From UBA668 sp040081465 (lineage in GTDB: Bacteria > Actinomycetota > Acidimicrobiia > Acidimicrobiales > Ilumatobacteraceae), in assembly GCA_040081465.1 (NCBI GenBank), contig JBEBGL010000002.1:1-64000 (forward strand): a stretch of DNA of 64,000 nt, in the 5' to 3' direction. Of the stretch, positions 30,597-39,271 are shown in pieces. The notes beneath the pieces are model-generated. The model had not been told where the DNA came from, ran no database searches, and saw only the letters and a list, made by a program, of their open reading frames with translations. Both the position numbers and the translations under genes were made by a program. The first letter of the stretch is position 1. Each line of letters opens with the position of its first letter.

Positions 30597-31618
30597 GTCG
30601 CGTGCCGCACATCGAGGGTGTCCTCACCGCCGACGAAGTCGTCCAGACGGCCGAATCGATCGCAGCGCTGCAGTTAGACACAGGAATGATCCCGTGGTTC
30701 CCCAACGGGCACTGCGATCCATGGAATCACGTCGAAACCGCGATGGCACTCGACGTCGCCGGCCTCCACCACAGCGCTGAACGCGCATACGAGTGGCTCG
30801 TCGACATTCAGCTTCCGAACGGCAGTTGGTGGAACTACTACCTACCCGACGGCACCGTCGAGGAAGCCAAGCTCGACACCAACGTGTGCGCATACATCGC
30901 GACCGGCGTGTGGCATCACTGGTTGTGCACCTGGGATCGCGGCTTCGTCGATCACCTGTGGCCGACGCTTCAGCGCTCACTCGATTGGGTGCTCAGCATG
31001 CGCAAACCCGACGGCACCATCCTGTGGGCGCGCACGGAAGACGAGACACCGTGGGACTACGCGCTGCTCACCGGATCATCGAGCATTTCGCACGCGTTGC
31101 GATGCGGCGCTCAGATTGCGGAACTCATCAACGAGCCACGCGCCGATTGGATGGCGGCAAGCGAGCGATTAGCGGACATGGTCGCTACTCGGCCGGAAGC
31201 ATTCGAGCCGAAGGAGCGATGGGCGATGGACTGGTACTACCCAGTGCTATCCGGCGCACTCACCGGCGAGGAAGCGAAGGCGCGGTTGGCCGACAGTTGG
31301 TCGACGTTTGCGATGGAGGGCAAGGGCATTCGTTGCGTGAGCGACGAACCTTGGATCACCGCCAGTGAAACCGCCGAGTGCGCAATTGCATACGCAGCGA
31401 TCGGCGACATGAGCACGGCCACCGAGTTGCTCGACTGGACGCGACCGCACCGGCGCGGCGACGGCTCGTACGACACAGGCATCGTGTACCCGTCGCTTGT
31501 GCGCTTCCCCGCCGACGAGACGAGCGCATACACAGGTGCTGCCGTCATCCTCGCGGCTGACGCAATCACCGGCGGCAGTGCCGCCAGCAACGTGTTCGTA
31601 CCGCGCCCCGAGGCGTGA
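30593..31618 (+). CDS. Prenyltransferase/squalene-cyclase-like alpha/alpha-barrel protein
   Basis: A 341-residue protein whose ATG overlaps the methyltransferase stop. It has repeats of helix pairs with QLPNGSWWNYYLPDG (about 75-89), WPTLQRSLDWVLSMRKPDGTILWA (about 120-143) and RPHRRGDGSYDTGI (about 284-297). The Q-P-(D/N)G-S-W style is typical of squalene-cyclase/prenyltransferase repeats, but glycosidase-like six-hairpin barrels look similar. I see no DXDD or DXDDTA cyclase motif. A 'prenyltransferase' label should therefore be read as fold, not activity. It completes a three-gene operon. Confidence 0.7.
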   Translation: MSRVPHIEGVLTADEVVQTAESIAALQLDTGMIPWFPNGHCDPWNHVETAMALDVAGLHHSAERAYEWLVDIQLPNGSWWNYYLPDGTVEEAKLDTNVCAYIATGVWHHWLCTWDRGFVDHLWPTLQRSLDWVLSMRKPDGTILWARTEDETPWDYALLTGSSSISHALRCGAQIAELINEPRADWMAASERLADMVATRPEAFEPKERWAMDWYYPVLSGALTGEEAKARLADSWSTFAMEGKGIRCVSDEPWITASETAECAIAYAAIGDMSTATELLDWTRPHRRGDGSYDTGIVYPSLVRFPADETSAYTGAAVILAADAITGGSAASNVFVPRPEA

Positions 31619-31687
31619 ACGACCGCATGAGCGACCGCACGACGGCCGCCTGACCCACGCACGTAACACGCTCGGTACGCTTGCGGG

Positions 31688-33202
31688 GTGAGCTTCCCAA
31701 ACACCGCCGAACTTTCATCCCTCGCCAACGACGCGCTGCGCGCCTGCGGTGCGCAGCCGATGAGCAAAGGTCCGCACAACGTGCGCACGCCCATCACCGG
31801 TGCCTCGCTTGGCACAGTCGGCGGCACCGCGAGCGTCGTCGACGTCGTCGACCGCGCGACCGAGGCATTCGGCACCTGGCGAAATGCGCCGGGGCCGCTG
31901 CGCGGCGAATTGGTGCGTCGATTAGGTGAGCAACTGCGCCTCCACAAAGCAGACCTTGCTCGAATCGTGCAGCTGGAAGTTGGCAAGATCGAAAGCGAAG
32001 CGCTAGGCGAAGTGCAAGAGATGATCGACATTTGTGACTTTGCTGTTGGCCTAAGTCGCCAGCTGCACGGCCTGACCATCGCTAGCGAACGTCCTGGCCA
32101 TCGACTGATGGAGCAGTGGCACCCGATGGGACCGACCGCGATCATCACCGCGTTCAACTTTCCGGTCGCGGTGTGGAGTTGGAACGCCGCGCTCGCGCTC
32201 GTTTGCGGCAATCCCGTGATCTGGAAGCCGAGCGAACTGACTCCGCTGACTGCTATCGCGACGCAAGCATTGTTCGAGAAGGCGGCAGCAGGTCTCGATG
32301 TGCCGGCGAACGTCAGTCAAATGGTCTTGGGCGATGGCACGGTCGGCGCCGAGCTCGTTGCATCGGAAGGCGTATCAATTGTCAGTGCAACAGGAAGCAC
32401 CGCGATGGGTCGCAAAGTCGCGCCAGTCGTCGCCGCTCGGTTCGGTCGCAGCATTCTTGAACTTGGCGGTAACAACGCAGCGATCATCGCCCCAAGCGCC
32501 GACATGGAGCTCGTGGTACGAGGCGTCACCTTCTCCGCCGCCGGCACCGCCGGGCAGCGCTGTACATCGCTGCGCCGCTTGATCGTGCACAACTCGCGAC
32601 TCGATGAAGTCACGACGCGACTGACGAAAGCGTTTGCCAGCCTGCCGGTTGGCAGCCCGCTCGAGGCGGGCACGCTCGTAGGCCCACTCATCACAACAAG
32701 GGCAATGGACCAGATGAATACTGCGCTCGACGCTGCGCGTGGCCAGGGTGGAACCGTCGTCGTAGGCGGCGAGCGGCACCTTGCTAAGGAAGCACCCGAC
32801 GCCGCTTACATGCGTCCGGCGATCGTCGCAATGCCGAAGCAAAGCGAAATCGTGCACACCGAAACGTTCGCTCCGATCCTCTACGTGCTGGCCTACAACG
32901 AGTTCGATGAAGCCGTGCAGCTACACAACGAGGTACCGCAAGGACTGGCGAGCAGCGTGTTTACGACTGACGTGCGCGAAGCCGAGCGCTTCTGCAGCGC
33001 GGCCGGCAGCGACTGCGGAATCGCGAATGTGAACATCGGCCCCAGCGGCGCGGAAATCGGCGGGGCGTTCGGCGGCGAAAAGACAACCGGTGGCGGACGT
33101 GAAAGTGGCAGCGATTCCTGGAAGGCCTACATGCGCCGAGCGACCAACACAATCAACTACAGCAACTCGCTACCGCTCGCGCAGGGCGTGCAGTTCGGCT
33201 AG
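31688..33202 (+). CDS. Aldehyde dehydrogenase, ALDH7 type (aminoadipate semialdehyde/piperideine-6-carboxylate)
   Basis: A 504-residue NAD(P)-dependent aldehyde dehydrogenase with a GTG start at 31688. Catalytic Glu in ILELGGNNA and catalytic Cys in TAGQRCTSLRRL; cofactor motif VSATGSTAMGR. The C-terminal segment GGRESGSDSWKAYMRRATNTINYS followed by LPLAQGVQF is diagnostic of ALDH7 (antiquitin/AmaB/Pcd), which oxidises L-2-aminoadipate semialdehyde, in equilibrium with piperideine-6-carboxylate, in lysine degradation. No lysine aminotransferase lies beside it. Its TAG stop interlocks with the neighbouring gene's stop in CTAG (33199-33202). Confidence 0.92.
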   Translation: MSFPNTAELSSLANDALRACGAQPMSKGPHNVRTPITGASLGTVGGTASVVDVVDRATEAFGTWRNAPGPLRGELVRRLGEQLRLHKADLARIVQLEVGKIESEALGEVQEMIDICDFAVGLSRQLHGLTIASERPGHRLMEQWHPMGPTAIITAFNFPVAVWSWNAALALVCGNPVIWKPSELTPLTAIATQALFEKAAAGLDVPANVSQMVLGDGTVGAELVASEGVSIVSATGSTAMGRKVAPVVAARFGRSILELGGNNAAIIAPSADMELVVRGVTFSAAGTAGQRCTSLRRLIVHNSRLDEVTTRLTKAFASLPVGSPLEAGTLVGPLITTRAMDQMNTALDAARGQGGTVVVGGERHLAKEAPDAAYMRPAIVAMPKQSEIVHTETFAPILYVLAYNEFDEAVQLHNEVPQGLASSVFTTDVREAERFCSAAGSDCGIANVNIGPSGAEIGGAFGGEKTTGGGRESGSDSWKAYMRRATNTINYSNSLPLAQGVQFG

Positions 33203-33894
33203 ACGGCGAGCTGAACAGTCGGCGCCAGCAGCGGAACATTCGCGACGACATCGCCGAGAATCGCGACTAGCCACTGCTCGGCGAGCGTCGTCGACCCGGA
33301 CTCGGACTCGCCGAAAATGAACACGCCAACCCAGACATTGTCGTCGTACCAATCCGCTTCGCAGAACGAGCTGAAACCGACGCCGATTGGATCGGCACAG
33401 AAGCGCACGATGGTGCCGCCTAGGTAAGTGCTGTCGTCGTCGAAGGTGACGATGAAGTCCGGAAGCAAACGAACCAACTCGTCCCTGTAGTCGGCCTCCG
33501 GCGGAAGTCCGGTGTACGCGCCAAGTTCTCCGCGGCCACACTGCAGATGCGGCGGTTCATTTGGTCCGCTGGGTTGATAGACGTACGTCTCGAGCGAATC
33601 ATCGATCGATGCCCTGGCTGCGACTTCGGCGGGAGCCTTAGCGACCATCGCATCGAAGTCGCCGAGCGGACAAGCGGTCAGGTCGGGGCCAGTCGACGAA
33701 CTGCTAGCGCCGAGCTCGAGGACGGCTTGGATGGCCGGAACCATCGCTGCCGTTTCTAGAACGTCGGCTGGCGCACCTGTCGTGGAAGGCGAGCCAATAG
33801 TCGTATCCGACGACTTGCCGTCGCCACCACAAGCGGTGAAGGCGCACGCCGCGACAGCGATGGCACCAACGACGCTGCGCAGCTTTTGCGACAT
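33199..33894 (-). CDS. Putative lipoprotein, unknown function
   Basis: A 231-residue protein. Signal peptide with lipobox FTAC (Cys about residue 22), a short Ser/Thr/Gly linker, then a globular domain with several Cys (LTACPLG, LQCGRGEL, VRFCADP, SSFCEADW) that could form disulfides outside the cell. No family recognised. The methyltransferase gene lies 9 bp upstream on the same strand, so the two may be co-transcribed. Confidence 0.75.
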   Translation of the reverse strand: MSQKLRSVVGAIAVAACAFTACGGDGKSSDTTIGSPSTTGAPADVLETAAMVPAIQAVLELGASSSSTGPDLTACPLGDFDAMVAKAPAEVAARASIDDSLETYVYQPSGPNEPPHLQCGRGELGAYTGLPPEADYRDELVRLLPDFIVTFDDDSTYLGGTIVRFCADPIGVGFSSFCEADWYDDNVWVGVFIFGESESGSTTLAEQWLVAILGDVVANVPLLAPTVQLAV

Positions 33895-33903
33895 GCCGTA
33901 ACC

Positions 33904-34551
33904 CTACGCCACTCTTCGCAGAACCCGCAGACTGCCTGTGGTGCTATGCAACTCAAAGCGGCCACTCTCGATCGCAGGCCTAAAAATCAGCTCGTACGGC
34001 GGCCGCCCACCATCGGCTGGGTCGGGGAACACGTCGTGAATCGCCAATGTTCCACCGACGACAACGTGCGGCGTCCACCCTTCGTAATCCAATCTCGCTG
34101 GCTCGTCGCCGTGTCCACCGTCAATGAACAAGAACGCGAGCGGTGACGCCCAGTGAGCCGCAACCGCCGACGACCGACCAACGACCGCGAACACCACATC
34201 GTCCAGATCGGCGTGGTGGATGGTGTCGCGAAACGTCGGAAGCGTGTCCATCAGGCCAGTACGGGCATCGACAAGCGAGGCATCATGATGCTCCCACCCC
34301 GCCTGGTTCTCTTCGCTCCCACGATGATGATCGACGGCGAACAGAACCGTCTCGCAAGCACGCGCCGCACCACCCAACCACACCGTGCTGCGACCGCAGT
34401 AGGAACCAACCTCCAAGAACGCCAAGCCGGGAAGCGCATTTCCCGCCGCTACCGCGGCTGCGAAAAGCGCATCGCCTTCGTCGGCAGGCATGAAACCCTT
34501 TGCCGCCAATGCACAAGCGCGCAACCTTGCGGACAGCGACTGATCGGACAC
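33904..34551 (-). CDS. Class I SAM methyltransferase, Methyltransf_24-like
   Basis: A 215-residue protein with motif I LAFLEVGSYCGRSTVWLG (about 43-60), LFAVDHHRGSEENQAGWEHH and an acidic LAFLFIDGGHGDEPARLDYEGW (about 137-158). The VGSYCGRST + IDGGH(x)Y pattern is that of O-methyltransferase/cephalosporin hydroxylase-like Methyltransf_24 proteins. The acceptor is unknown. It is divergent from tesB with a 31-bp gap, which is very short for two promoters and suggests leaderless transcripts or overlapping promoters. Confidence 0.82.
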   Translation of the reverse strand: MSDQSLSARLRACALAAKGFMPADEGDALFAAAVAAGNALPGLAFLEVGSYCGRSTVWLGGAARACETVLFAVDHHRGSEENQAGWEHHDASLVDARTGLMDTLPTFRDTIHHADLDDVVFAVVGRSSAVAAHWASPLAFLFIDGGHGDEPARLDYEGWTPHVVVGGTLAIHDVFPDPADGGRPPYELIFRPAIESGRFELHSTTGSLRVLRRVA

Positions 34552-34582
34552 GGCCGCACGCTATCCGCCACAATGCACGTGC

Positions 34583-35437
34583 ATGTCTGCGCTTGACGAC
34601 CTCATCACCCTGCTCGATCTAGAAGCGATCGAGGTGAATCTGTTCCGCGGTGTATCGCCCGACGAGAACCGCCAGCGTGTGTTTGGTGGGCAGGTCGCAG
34701 GCCAGGCACTAGTCGCAGCTACGCGCACGGTCGATGTCCCCGGCCGACTGGTGCACTCGCTGCACGCGTACTTCCTGCGCCCCGGCGATCCGAACGCACC
34801 CATCCTGTACGAAGTCGATCGCATCCGCGACGGAAAGAGCTTCAGCACCCGACGCGTCGTGGCGGTGCAGCACGGCCGTGCAATTTTCAACCTGCAGGCC
34901 AGCTTTCACGTTGCCGAGGACGGACTCGACTACCAGATTCCGATGCCCCTCGGTGTACCGACCGCCGACAAACTTCCCGATTTCAAAACGCGAATGGAGC
35001 CGCACAAAGCGCGCATCGGTGATTGGTTCGAGCGCCCGCGTCCTATCGACGTTCGCTACGTCGATGGCGACCCGTTCAGTCGCGACGGCAGTCCGCTTTC
35101 CGGGCAACGTGTTTGGTTGCGTGCAGACGGGGTACTACCTGACGACCCGACCCTGCACGCGTGCATCGTCACATACGCAAGCGACATGACATTGCTCGAC
35201 ACATCACTTCTCCCCTTCGGACTCACATTGGATGCACCCGGTATGCAAATGGCAAGCCTCGATCACGCGATGTGGTTCCATCGGCCGTTCCGCGCCGACG
35301 ACTGGCTGCTCTACGACCAACGACCGATCTCGATCGGCGGGGCACGCGGTCTTGCGGGCGGCAACCTCTACACAGCCGACGGTGCGCTCGCCATCAGCGT
35401 GGTGCAAGAGGGCCTAGTACGGGTCGCACAACAATGA
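34583..35437 (+). CDS. tesB: Acyl-CoA thioesterase II (TesB)
   Basis: A 284-residue double-hotdog thioesterase. NLFRGVSPDENRQRVFGGQVAGQALVAA (about 19-46) is the N-terminal hotdog signature, with HAYFLRPGDPNAPI and RDGKSFSTRRV. The second hotdog has YASDMTLLDTSLLPFG and ASLDHAMWFHRPFRADDWLLY, including the catalytic Asp of the family (SLDHAMWFH). It hydrolyses medium- and long-chain acyl-CoA to free acid and CoA in the cytosol. The stop overlaps the next gene's ATG (ATGA), although the products (cytosolic thioesterase, exported dehydrogenase) are not obviously linked. Confidence 0.95.
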   Translation: MSALDDLITLLDLEAIEVNLFRGVSPDENRQRVFGGQVAGQALVAATRTVDVPGRLVHSLHAYFLRPGDPNAPILYEVDRIRDGKSFSTRRVVAVQHGRAIFNLQASFHVAEDGLDYQIPMPLGVPTADKLPDFKTRMEPHKARIGDWFERPRPIDVRYVDGDPFSRDGSPLSGQRVWLRADGVLPDDPTLHACIVTYASDMTLLDTSLLPFGLTLDAPGMQMASLDHAMWFHRPFRADDWLLYDQRPISIGGARGLAGGNLYTADGALAISVVQEGLVRVAQQ

Positions 35438-36672
35438 CTCACTCACGGGTACTCGCTGTCGCGGCTGCGATCTTGTTGGTCGGAGGTTGTGCTGTAACTA
35501 CCGATTCGACGGGAACATCTCTCGCAACAACACCTTCGACTGTTCCAAGCCCGACCGTTCCGGTCGACACAACGACGCCAACTGAACCGACAACACCAGA
35601 AGTCACAACTCCGTTGGCTGAAGGCTCAGTTGCACTGACACCGTTCGTCGACGGTTTTGTAGCGCCAGTCGACATCGCATGGCGCAGCGGCGATCCCACG
35701 CTGTACCTCGTCGACCAGCCTGGCGTCATCTCGCCAATCAGAGATGGCGTGACCGGAGCTCCCGTGCTCGACGTCAGCGACCTGGTTTCGTTCGGTGGCG
35801 AGCAAGGCCTGCTTGGTCTGGCCTTTCACCCCACCGAGTCGCTGGCATACATCAACTACACCGATCGCTCTGGCAACACCGTCATCGACGAGTTCGTCGT
35901 TGACGCGAACGGAGTGTTCGATGAAGGCAGCCGCCGAACTGTCATCACCATCACGCAGCCATACGGAAACCACAACGGCGGCGACCTTACGTTCGGTCCC
36001 GACGGAATGCTGTACATCGGAATGGGCGATGGCGGCTCGGGTGGCGACCCCGAGCGCTACTCCCTCAACACCGGTGAACTGCTTGGCAAGATGCTGCGCA
36101 TCGACCCACGCGCCATTGGCGACCAGCCGTACAGCGTGCCCGCCGACAATCCGTACGTAGGCGTCGAGGGCGCGCGACCCGAGATCTGGTCGATCGGCCT
36201 TCGGAATCCGTGGCGATTCAACTTCGACCGCGAAACCGGCGACTTGTGGATCGGCGATGTCGGCCAGGGGAACTGGGAAGAAGTCGATGTCGCGCGTGCA
36301 ATCGACGGTGGCGGACGCGGCGTGAACTTCGGGTGGAGCGCGCTTGAGGGCACGCACGTGTACAACGCCGATCAATCAGCCGATGGTGCGCTGGCACCGA
36401 TCTACGAGTACTCGCACGACGCCGGCGGTTGTTCAGTTAGCGGTGGCACTGTGTACCGAGGCGACGCGATCCCCTCACTGCGAGGCTGGTACGTGTTCGG
36501 CGACTACTGCGCGGGCAACGTGTGGGCACTATCGGCGACTCCTGGCGCGACAGCGAGCGTGTTGACATTCGGTAACGCGGGCAGCATCAGCGCAATCGTT
36601 GACGGTCCAGGTGGCGAGCTGTATGTACTTGCTTACGCCAGCGGCAGCGTGCTGCGCATCGTCGCAACCTGA
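35434..36672 (+). CDS. PQQ-dependent sugar dehydrogenase-like lipoprotein
   Basis: A 412-residue lipoprotein: signal with lipobox LVGGC (Cys about 19), a Thr/Pro linker (to about 65), then a six-bladed beta-propeller of the soluble glucose/sorbosone dehydrogenase family. Typical blocks: GGEQGLLGLAFHP, YGNHNGGDLTFGPDGMLYIGMGDGG, EIWSIGLRNPWRFNFD and GDVGQGNWEEVDV. The His in GNHNGGDL matches the proposed catalytic His. It would oxidise a sugar outside the membrane; many homologues act on aldoses, some have other roles. The real start is ATG 35434; the open frame begins inside tesB. Confidence 0.9.
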   Translation: MTHSRVLAVAAAILLVGGCAVTTDSTGTSLATTPSTVPSPTVPVDTTTPTEPTTPEVTTPLAEGSVALTPFVDGFVAPVDIAWRSGDPTLYLVDQPGVISPIRDGVTGAPVLDVSDLVSFGGEQGLLGLAFHPTESLAYINYTDRSGNTVIDEFVVDANGVFDEGSRRTVITITQPYGNHNGGDLTFGPDGMLYIGMGDGGSGGDPERYSLNTGELLGKMLRIDPRAIGDQPYSVPADNPYVGVEGARPEIWSIGLRNPWRFNFDRETGDLWIGDVGQGNWEEVDVARAIDGGGRGVNFGWSALEGTHVYNADQSADGALAPIYEYSHDAGGCSVSGGTVYRGDAIPSLRGWYVFGDYCAGNVWALSATPGATASVLTFGNAGSISAIVDGPGGELYVLAYASGSVLRIVAT

Positions 36673-36690
36673 ACCAGTGACTTCACGTGC

Positions 36691-38073
36691 TCAGCTAACC
36701 CGCTGAAACTGAACAGTCCGACCAGCCAAGTCGACGGCCGCTAGCTTCACGCGTAGTTCGTCGCCCGGCCGCACACCGCGTGCTTCCACCTTTGCAACGA
36801 CCGCAACGTCGCACAGTTGAATTCGTGTCGCATCCTCGTCGTCGTCGAGCACGACCGCTTTGAATATCTCGCCTTCACGACCGTGCATCGTGACGGCCTC
36901 CGCGAGATCGATCACCGCTCGTTCGATGCGACTAGCGACTGCCTCGGCACGATCCATCGTGTCTGGCAATTTCGGAAGTGCGGCTTGCACGGGTTCCGGC
37001 ACTTCCTTACCGTTCGCCAGCGCGAGCACGGTCTGCACGACGTAACGGTCGGCCAACCGACGAAGCGGCGCGGTGACATGGGCATACGTCGCGGCCATCG
37101 CCGCATGCCACGGAGTGGTGCCAGCCGCAAAGGGCACGTAGTCGGCTCCGCCTCCGGCACGCCGCACGGCCATCGCGAACGCCGCGTCGGTCGCCTTGTT
37201 TGGGTCGAGTCGACGCGAGAACACTGCCAGCGATTCGTCGCGGCCCCATTCCAGTCCGAAGGCCTGCGCGGTGTGGCGCAGACGGCGCAACGCTCGATCA
37301 TCGGGACTATCCATCACGCGGAATAGCCCGACACCGGCACGGAACATGGTGTCGGCGACGGCCAAGTTGGTCGCCAGCGACAGCGCCGCATTCTTCTCTT
37401 CGCTCGCTAACCGCGGACGGAACTCCAACCGATAGCCACCATCGCGACGCTCGACGGCCTGCTCGGGCGGCGATAACGCGCCCGCACCACGCGCGTTGGC
37501 AGCTGCCGTGACACGACGTGCGAACTCATCGAAATCATCGGGTAACTCGTCCGACTTGACGGTGTCGTAGGCGAGCTTGGCGCGGCTGTGCACGAGAGCG
37601 CGCTCGGCCCCCTCAAGTGTCGGCAGCCCTGCCGGTGACAAGCGAACATGGAAAACGACGGCCGGCCGAGGACCATCGGGCAACAAACTGGCCGAGCCTT
37701 CTGCAAGAACGGGCGGATACAACCCGGCTTTGCCATCGGGCAGGTAAAGCGTCGTGCCACGCCGCCACGCTTCGGCGTCGAGCACATCGCCGTCGTGCAC
37801 GAACCACGCCACATCCGCGATCGCGTAGTGCAGCAGCAGGTCATCGCCGATCCGGTCGATCGTGAAAGCCTGATCGAGATCGGTGCTTGGCGCCGGATCG
37901 AGTGTGATGAACGGCCAATCGGTGCGATCGACATGCTCGGTCGGTTTGCGTTGCGCAGCAGCTTCGGCGGCCGCGAGCACCTCCGGCGCGAACGCGCCGG
38001 GAACGTCGTATTGCTTGCGGATTGCCGCCAGGCCAGTGTCGAGTGCGTGTGTTTGATCGACGATCGACCGCAT
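36691..38073 (-). CDS. RNB-domain exoribonuclease (RNase II/R-like)
   Basis: A 460-residue protein consisting mainly of an RNB domain. The active-site block reads TLDPAPSTDLDQAF, where E. coli RNase II has four Asp (201, 207, 209, 210). The first three are kept and the fourth is Gln. YAHVTAPLRRLADRYV is the conserved C-terminal RNB motif with the catalytic Arg. It lacks N-terminal cold-shock domains; only a short OB/S1-like remnant may follow (VAKVEARGVRPGDELRVKL). This short form occurs in Actinobacteria. It degrades RNA 3'-5'. Its ATG shares one base with the mreB stop (TGATG). Confidence 0.9.
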   Translation of the reverse strand: MRSIVDQTHALDTGLAAIRKQYDVPGAFAPEVLAAAEAAAQRKPTEHVDRTDWPFITLDPAPSTDLDQAFTIDRIGDDLLLHYAIADVAWFVHDGDVLDAEAWRRGTTLYLPDGKAGLYPPVLAEGSASLLPDGPRPAVVFHVRLSPAGLPTLEGAERALVHSRAKLAYDTVKSDELPDDFDEFARRVTAAANARGAGALSPPEQAVERRDGGYRLEFRPRLASEEKNAALSLATNLAVADTMFRAGVGLFRVMDSPDDRALRRLRHTAQAFGLEWGRDESLAVFSRRLDPNKATDAAFAMAVRRAGGGADYVPFAAGTTPWHAAMAATYAHVTAPLRRLADRYVVQTVLALANGKEVPEPVQAALPKLPDTMDRAEAVASRIERAVIDLAEAVTMHGREGEIFKAVVLDDDEDATRIQLCDVAVVAKVEARGVRPGDELRVKLAAVDLAGRTVQFQRVS

Positions 38074-39077
38074 CAGCGGCGGGCGCCCATGAACATCGTC
38101 TTGAGTGCGTCGTAATGCTCGATGCAGTGGCCAGCACCCATCACGACGGCTTCCAGTGGCATGTTCGACATACGCACCGGCACGTTCGTTTCCTTTTCAA
38201 TCCGCTGCGGAAGACCACGCAATAGCCCACCACCACCGACCAGGTACATGCCGCGCACAAGAAAGTCCTGTGCCAATTCCGGCGGCGCCTTGGCAAGGCA
38301 GCGCTTCACAGAGTCGATGATGCTGCTCAGCGTGTCGTCGATCGCGAAGCGCACTTCTTCTGGCGTCAGCACGACGGTGCGCGGCAGGCCAGTCATCAGG
38401 TCGCGGCCGCGCACTTCGGCTTGGCTCTCGTCCTCAGTCTCGGCAGCGGAACCGATAGCAACCTTTACCTCTTCAGCGGTGCGCTCACCGATGGCAATGC
38501 CGTGCTCGCGGCGAACGTAGGCCTGAATCGCGGCGTCGATGTCGAAGCTGCCGACGCGCACGGCTTCCAGCGCGACGATGCCGCCGAGACTGATCACAGC
38601 TGATTCGCTAGTGCCACCGCCGATATCGATGACCATGTTGCCGATTGGTTCGTCGATGGGAAGGTCGGCGCCGATCGCAGCGGCCATCGGCTGCTCGATC
38701 AATTGCGCATCGGCCGCACCGGCACGGCGAGCTGCGTCGGTCACCGCACGACGTTCTACCTCGGTGATCGCCGACGGCACACAGATGACGACCTTGGGTC
38801 GAGCGAAGCGGCTGACACCGACGCGCTGCAAGAGAAGACGAATCATGCGTTCAGTGATCTCGAAGTCAGTGATGGCTCCACCGCGCAACGGTCGAACGGC
38901 GACGATGTAGCCCGGAGTGCGACCAATCATCTGCCACGCTTCGCGGCCAGTGGCCAATACCTCGCCGGTCTGCCGGTTGACGGCGATCACGGAGGGCTCG
39001 TTCAGCACGATGCCGCGGCCCTTCATGTAAACCAGCGTGTTCGCAGTTCCTAGATCGATTGCGAGGTCGCGCGCCAT
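38073..39077 (-). CDS. mreB: Rod shape-determining protein MreB
   Basis: A 334-residue actin-like ATPase. Phosphate-1 DLAIDLGTANTLVYMKGRGIVLNEPSV (about 4-30), phosphate-2 NMVIDIGGGTSESAVISLGGIV (about 155-176) and adenosine motif YLVGGGGLLRGLP (about 287-299). The full-length protein fits MreB/Mbl. MreB filaments guide lateral wall synthesis, so a rod-shaped cell or a sporulation-type role is possible. mreC, mreD and rodA are not adjacent, which is atypical of rod operons. It lies in a moaE-small protein-mreB-RNB run with 1-4 bp junctions. Confidence 0.95.
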   Translation of the reverse strand: MARDLAIDLGTANTLVYMKGRGIVLNEPSVIAVNRQTGEVLATGREAWQMIGRTPGYIVAVRPLRGGAITDFEITERMIRLLLQRVGVSRFARPKVVICVPSAITEVERRAVTDAARRAGAADAQLIEQPMAAAIGADLPIDEPIGNMVIDIGGGTSESAVISLGGIVALEAVRVGSFDIDAAIQAYVRREHGIAIGERTAEEVKVAIGSAAETEDESQAEVRGRDLMTGLPRTVVLTPEEVRFAIDDTLSSIIDSVKRCLAKAPPELAQDFLVRGMYLVGGGGLLRGLPQRIEKETNVPVRMSNMPLEAVVMGAGHCIEHYDALKTMFMGARR

Positions 39078-39079
39078 CG

Positions 39080-39271
39080 CTAGTTATCCGTGTCGTCGCG
39101 CCGCGGCGGCCTACGGCGCTCATTTACCTCGCGCACGCCCCGCCGCGATTCCGAAGAGAGTGCATCGATGTGCTTTCGGTAGCTCGTCATCCCCGAATCG
39201 GGCTTTCGACCGCGCAAGAGCCAGGTAGCGACAACCATGATCACGACCGCGGCGACGTAAACCCAGATCAC
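39080..39271 (-). CDS. Small single-pass membrane protein between moaE and mreB
   Basis: 63 residues from GTG 39271, overlapping the moaE stop (GTGA) and ending 2 bp before mreB. One N-terminal hydrophobic segment (VIWVYVAAVVIMVVATWLL) is followed by a strongly charged cytoplasmic tail (RGRKPDSGMTSYRKHIDALSSE, then RERR-type basic residues). The open frame extends upstream to 39343, but only within moaE. No family recognised; tight coupling to mreB makes a membrane-linked accessory worth testing. Confidence 0.7.
   Translation of the reverse strand: MIWVYVAAVVIMVVATWLLRGRKPDSGMTSYRKHIDALSSESRRGVREVNERRRPPRRDDTDN

Noticed and set aside
31627..31653. An eight-codon ATG frame (MSDRTTAA) before the ALDH gene
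   Set aside because: No ribosome site or conserved feature; a regulatory leader peptide cannot be supported.
35161..35433. Upstream extension of the sugar dehydrogenase frame inside tesB
   Set aside because: The lipoprotein signal begins at ATG 35434; the extension would bury it.
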